Shown here one piece after another: positions 60,925-64,000 of a stretch of 64,000 nt of DNA. The notes below the pieces were generated by a model that did no database searches, was not told where the DNA came from, and was given only the letters and a program-made list of their open reading frames with translations. The position numbers and the translations under genes are program-made. Position 1 is the stretch's first letter, and each line of letters begins with the position of its first letter. The stretch lies in contig JAKCOZ010000003.1 of the NCBI GenBank assembly GCA_022605955.1, positions 51,584,179-51,648,178 on the forward strand, written 5' to 3'. Source of the stretch: Rallus limicola (lineage: Eukaryota > Chordata > Aves > Gruiformes > Rallidae).

Positions 60925-63900
60925 TTTTTCCTTTATATTCCTCCCAGCAAGTTTGTGACACGTTTATTCTAATTCATATTTCTTGCATTTAGATACCAGT
61001 ATTTGTCCCAAATCCCTAAAGAACTTCAGCGAATCTGTGGATAGGTATAAATCTGCATGCACTACATATATGAATTATGGAGTGCAAGCTCTTTTTGCTA
61101 TACCAAAAATCAATATGACTTAAAGGATGAGATAGTTCTGTATCAACGCTAAGTTATTTGAATCAGGTATGTTAAGCGTGTTAACCACACCACACATCAA
61201 AGAAGTAATGATTAAATGTTATAGAGTAATTCCTTCTCAGACAAATTATCACAAGATATCTCACAGCAGCATCACTGAGCTATGAGCAAAAGTGTCCGTA
61301 AGTAAAGCATCAAACTCTCATTATCACTGCCTTTGCTATCAAAGCTTGTCATACAAAAATACACAGATATCTTAAATGGAGATTAAATGATATTCAAATT
61401 ATAGTAACCCAAAGCAATCATCTTAATATTGCTAGGTTTATATATCTACTCAAGATTAGAAAGGAAACTTTTAATGTACTTTTCATCTTAACATTTTTTT
61501 AACTCTTTGCCAAATCATTTTCTTTCATCATTCATGCACAGTGCACCATCATTATAGCTGGGTTGGGCAAGATTGCAGGACTGTTTCTTAAAAAAAATAT
61601 TGAGCCTTCACAACATGCCTGGCTACTGTTCTGATTTTACTGGGTAAAACCATGAAAATCTTTTTTTTTTTTTTATCTGGAAACAGTTAAGCAAATTGAC
61701 AGGAAATTAAAGATTTTGTTAAAGCATACAGAGGATGTAGCAGATGTGAATGGCCACTCAGTGCTAATACATGTATGCAACCGTGGGGTTATTAGTTGCA
61801 CATAGCTTACATCTTCCCTGTCATGCACAGGTATAAACTTCAAGACCTGTGAGATGCTTGAGCTCTTTCTGGACTGTATATTTACACTGCCAGGCAATGC
61901 TTGGGTGTCTGCTTGTGATGGCAACAATAATTCCATTAAAAACAGCCTGTGCCACATGAACAGTTATTTAAACAGGATCCTTGGTTTAGTGGTTACTGCC
62001 ACTGAATAGACCACCAAGTGGACAGCCCTGCACACCTTCCTCCACAAGTACATAGTTGCTCATTTAGGTGATACCCATGCAATGCATTTAAGCTTCAAAT
62101 TAATCCCTTTGCCATTCCCAAACTTGAAAGCAGGATGAAGTGCTTAGCATGAGGTGCAGCCAAAAAGCAACAATGCTATGCCCAGGAAGGGCATCCCTAC
62201 CTCCATCAAGAATTCACTCCTTTCCAGGAAAGTGATATCAAAAAGTGGTATCTGCTGCATTGCTGTATTTTGGACATAAATGAATGCAGCAGCAGCAGAT
62301 ATGAGAAATGCAAGAAAGTTACAGGGGAGTGTTAAAAGACATAAAGCTCAACTTCCATAATCTCACTCAAAGAAGGTACCATCAGGAATGGGGATGCTCG
62401 CACTTTGACTTGAGAAAAGCCTCTCTGGAGAATAAGCACTATTATTGATGTGAAACAGGTTTACCCAGCTCTATAAAGATGGGTTGCAGTCAGCACTTCC
62501 CAGTGCATTCTTGGTGCAGAAGGTTCCTTACCTTTTGAACTTGCAGAGAGCCTGAGCACATCTTACCCAGTAAAATAAAACATGTAGCATATCAATAAGT
62601 TCAGTTTTTAATTAGTTCTCCTTCTATTTCCTCTTCTAATACTGACAGATCTTGAATGGGCTTTTTGTTATTAGTATTGACTTTAGCTTTTTGAAATATT
62701 GCTGAGTGGGGACCCAGAGGGGTGGAGGTGGAATTAGACCAGCAGCACGTATGCCATCATCTGTTTGGTATGTTATTTCCTTTCACTCTGATGTTGGGAA
62801 GATCACACCCAGCCTTCACATTCCTCTTCAACAAGTTGTGTCAAGAAAAGGGGAGAAAGGAAACTGCCCCACATACCACTGGATATCAGAAAGGAAGGTC
62901 TTAATTAGGATGTTGCGATGTAATTTCTACAGAAATCAGCCCTTCCTTTTGTCAGTCCCAGGTCCGGCTGCTATAATCATTTCAACGACATTGTCTTAAA
63001 AAGTCAGGGCTAAAAAGATAATATAGTACTCTCTGGGGTTATTTACTGCTTTTGGCTTATATCTAAAAGGAATGCTGAACTCTTAGCAGCAGTAATAAAT
63101 CCATAAGAATGAAAGAGTATCAGAGTCTATTGAAAGTGAAATAATACAGTTTGGTTTGGCTGGCATTTCAGAGAGGGGTGAGGTATTAAAACAGAAGACG
63201 TACCAGAACATGCAAACTAACTTGCTCAGTGTCATGCAATAGCAGCCCATTCCTAACTAGAAAAAATTATGAACTATTTTATTTTCTTATTCATAAATCC
63301 GAGAAATATAGATTACAAACTTTTCTTTACACCTTTCCTATTCTCTAGCAGTAGCCATAATAGCAGTAGCTAACAACCAAGGTAGAAGGCCTTGAAATGT
63401 ACAATCATGGTCATATATTTGCAGTATTCCTGCTTAAGAAATGTTCTAAATTTAAGAAGAATGTTTGATCATATTTTGTAGTGACTTACATGCAAAACAA
63501 TGCATGCATTTCTGTGACACATTAAATTTTTCTTAAAACAGTCTCATTCACCTTAGAAGTTCATTTGTGTTTTTTCTGTAAACCCACACAAGAATATAAT
63601 AAACCAATATAAACAAAGAATTTATTTCACTCATAAGTAAAAAAAAATTTACTTGGTCAGAGTCATTTTTTTCAATACGTTATTTTCTTTCTGTTTGTTA
63701 TTTGCTGAATTAGGGGCCATCAAGTCCAGTCATCCAGCAAGGTAATTTTCATACTTGAAAGTAATTTATATTAAGCATCTCTCATTCTTAGAAAAATAAG
63801 GAGTTACTTAAACTTTTATGCATTTTTTTAATATTTCCAATAGTGTAGGAATTTTTATTTTTATTATTTATTTGTGTTCATGGCACAAGAAAATTAATGG

Positions 63901-64000
63901 TGACCAGCCATCTCAGGGGAATCGGAATAAATTCTAAAATTGCAGCCACAAAATCTCTGAACTGATTAAATCAGAATATGCCTCTTGGCCTTTCCTGCTG
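60925..64000. other. Unique A+T-rich DNA to window end
   Basis: About 3 kb with no recognised transposon, exon or RNA gene. It has a 14-base poly(T) at 61661-61674. The longest frames are under 100 codons (61673-61957 minus, 62706-62999 plus) and show no family signature. Confidence 0.55.
61661..61674 (+). repeat. Poly(T) run
   Basis: Fourteen consecutive T bases. No adjacent retrogene-like sequence was seen. Confidence 0.9.

Noticed and set aside
1..64000. tRNA, rRNA, CRISPR arrays, CpG islands, bacterial-type operons
   Set aside because: None was seen. The composition and repeats are those of vertebrate nuclear DNA.

Overview
The window looks like ordinary euchromatic DNA from a bird macrochromosome. 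The evidence is direct: at least seven clear copies or fragments of the CR1 non-LTR retrotransposon, with the typical bird 3' end (a conserved 'ggttggaaggga' / 'cccttccaaccc' block followed by an ATTCTATG-like octamer tail). There is also a GC-richer LTR-type repeat that I recognise as a common bird endogenous-retrovirus LTR family. Everything else is A+T-rich DNA with simple repeats. No operon, CRISPR, rRNA, tRNA or bacterial signal is present. I recognise no cellular protein-coding gene. The window is best read as intergenic or deep intronic.

Layout. 1-4065: unique sequence with nothing recognisable. 4100-7160: a long, old CR1 on the minus strand holding wrecked endonuclease and reverse-transcriptase coding sequence, flanked by an imperfect ~30-bp direct repeat. 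11226-11683, 14154-14628 and 23521-23787: 5'-truncated plus-strand CR1 3' ends. 16804-18180: a better-preserved minus-strand CR1 with a 304-codon open reverse-transcriptase stretch in which the first catalytic aspartate of the YADD motif is asparagine. 18941-19000: a short minus-strand CR1 tail. 30440-30765 and 31060-32240: two minus-strand CR1 pieces of different age side by side, the older split by a ~225-bp insert. Part of that insert recurs 1.8 kb away. 32957-58069: about 25 kb in which I see no recognisable transposon, only simple repeats and a few candidate exons or unusually long open frames. 58070-58560: a very decayed, ancient CR1/L3-like reverse-transcriptase relic. 59031-59421: a minus-strand CR1 3' end. 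59757-60924: the LTR-like element, apparently solo, with internal ~40-bp imperfect repeats. 60925-64000: unique A+T-rich DNA.

No convincing new biological system was found. The observations most worth testing are a 105-bp in-frame candidate exon with near-consensus splice sites (45427-45531), an undescribed 56-bp repeat pair (31116-31171 and 32901-32956), the long direct repeats around the 4.1-7.2 kb CR1, a junction duplication at 18178-18219, and a cluster of long non-transposon open frames at 35.4-37.5 kb. All are sequence-only inferences.
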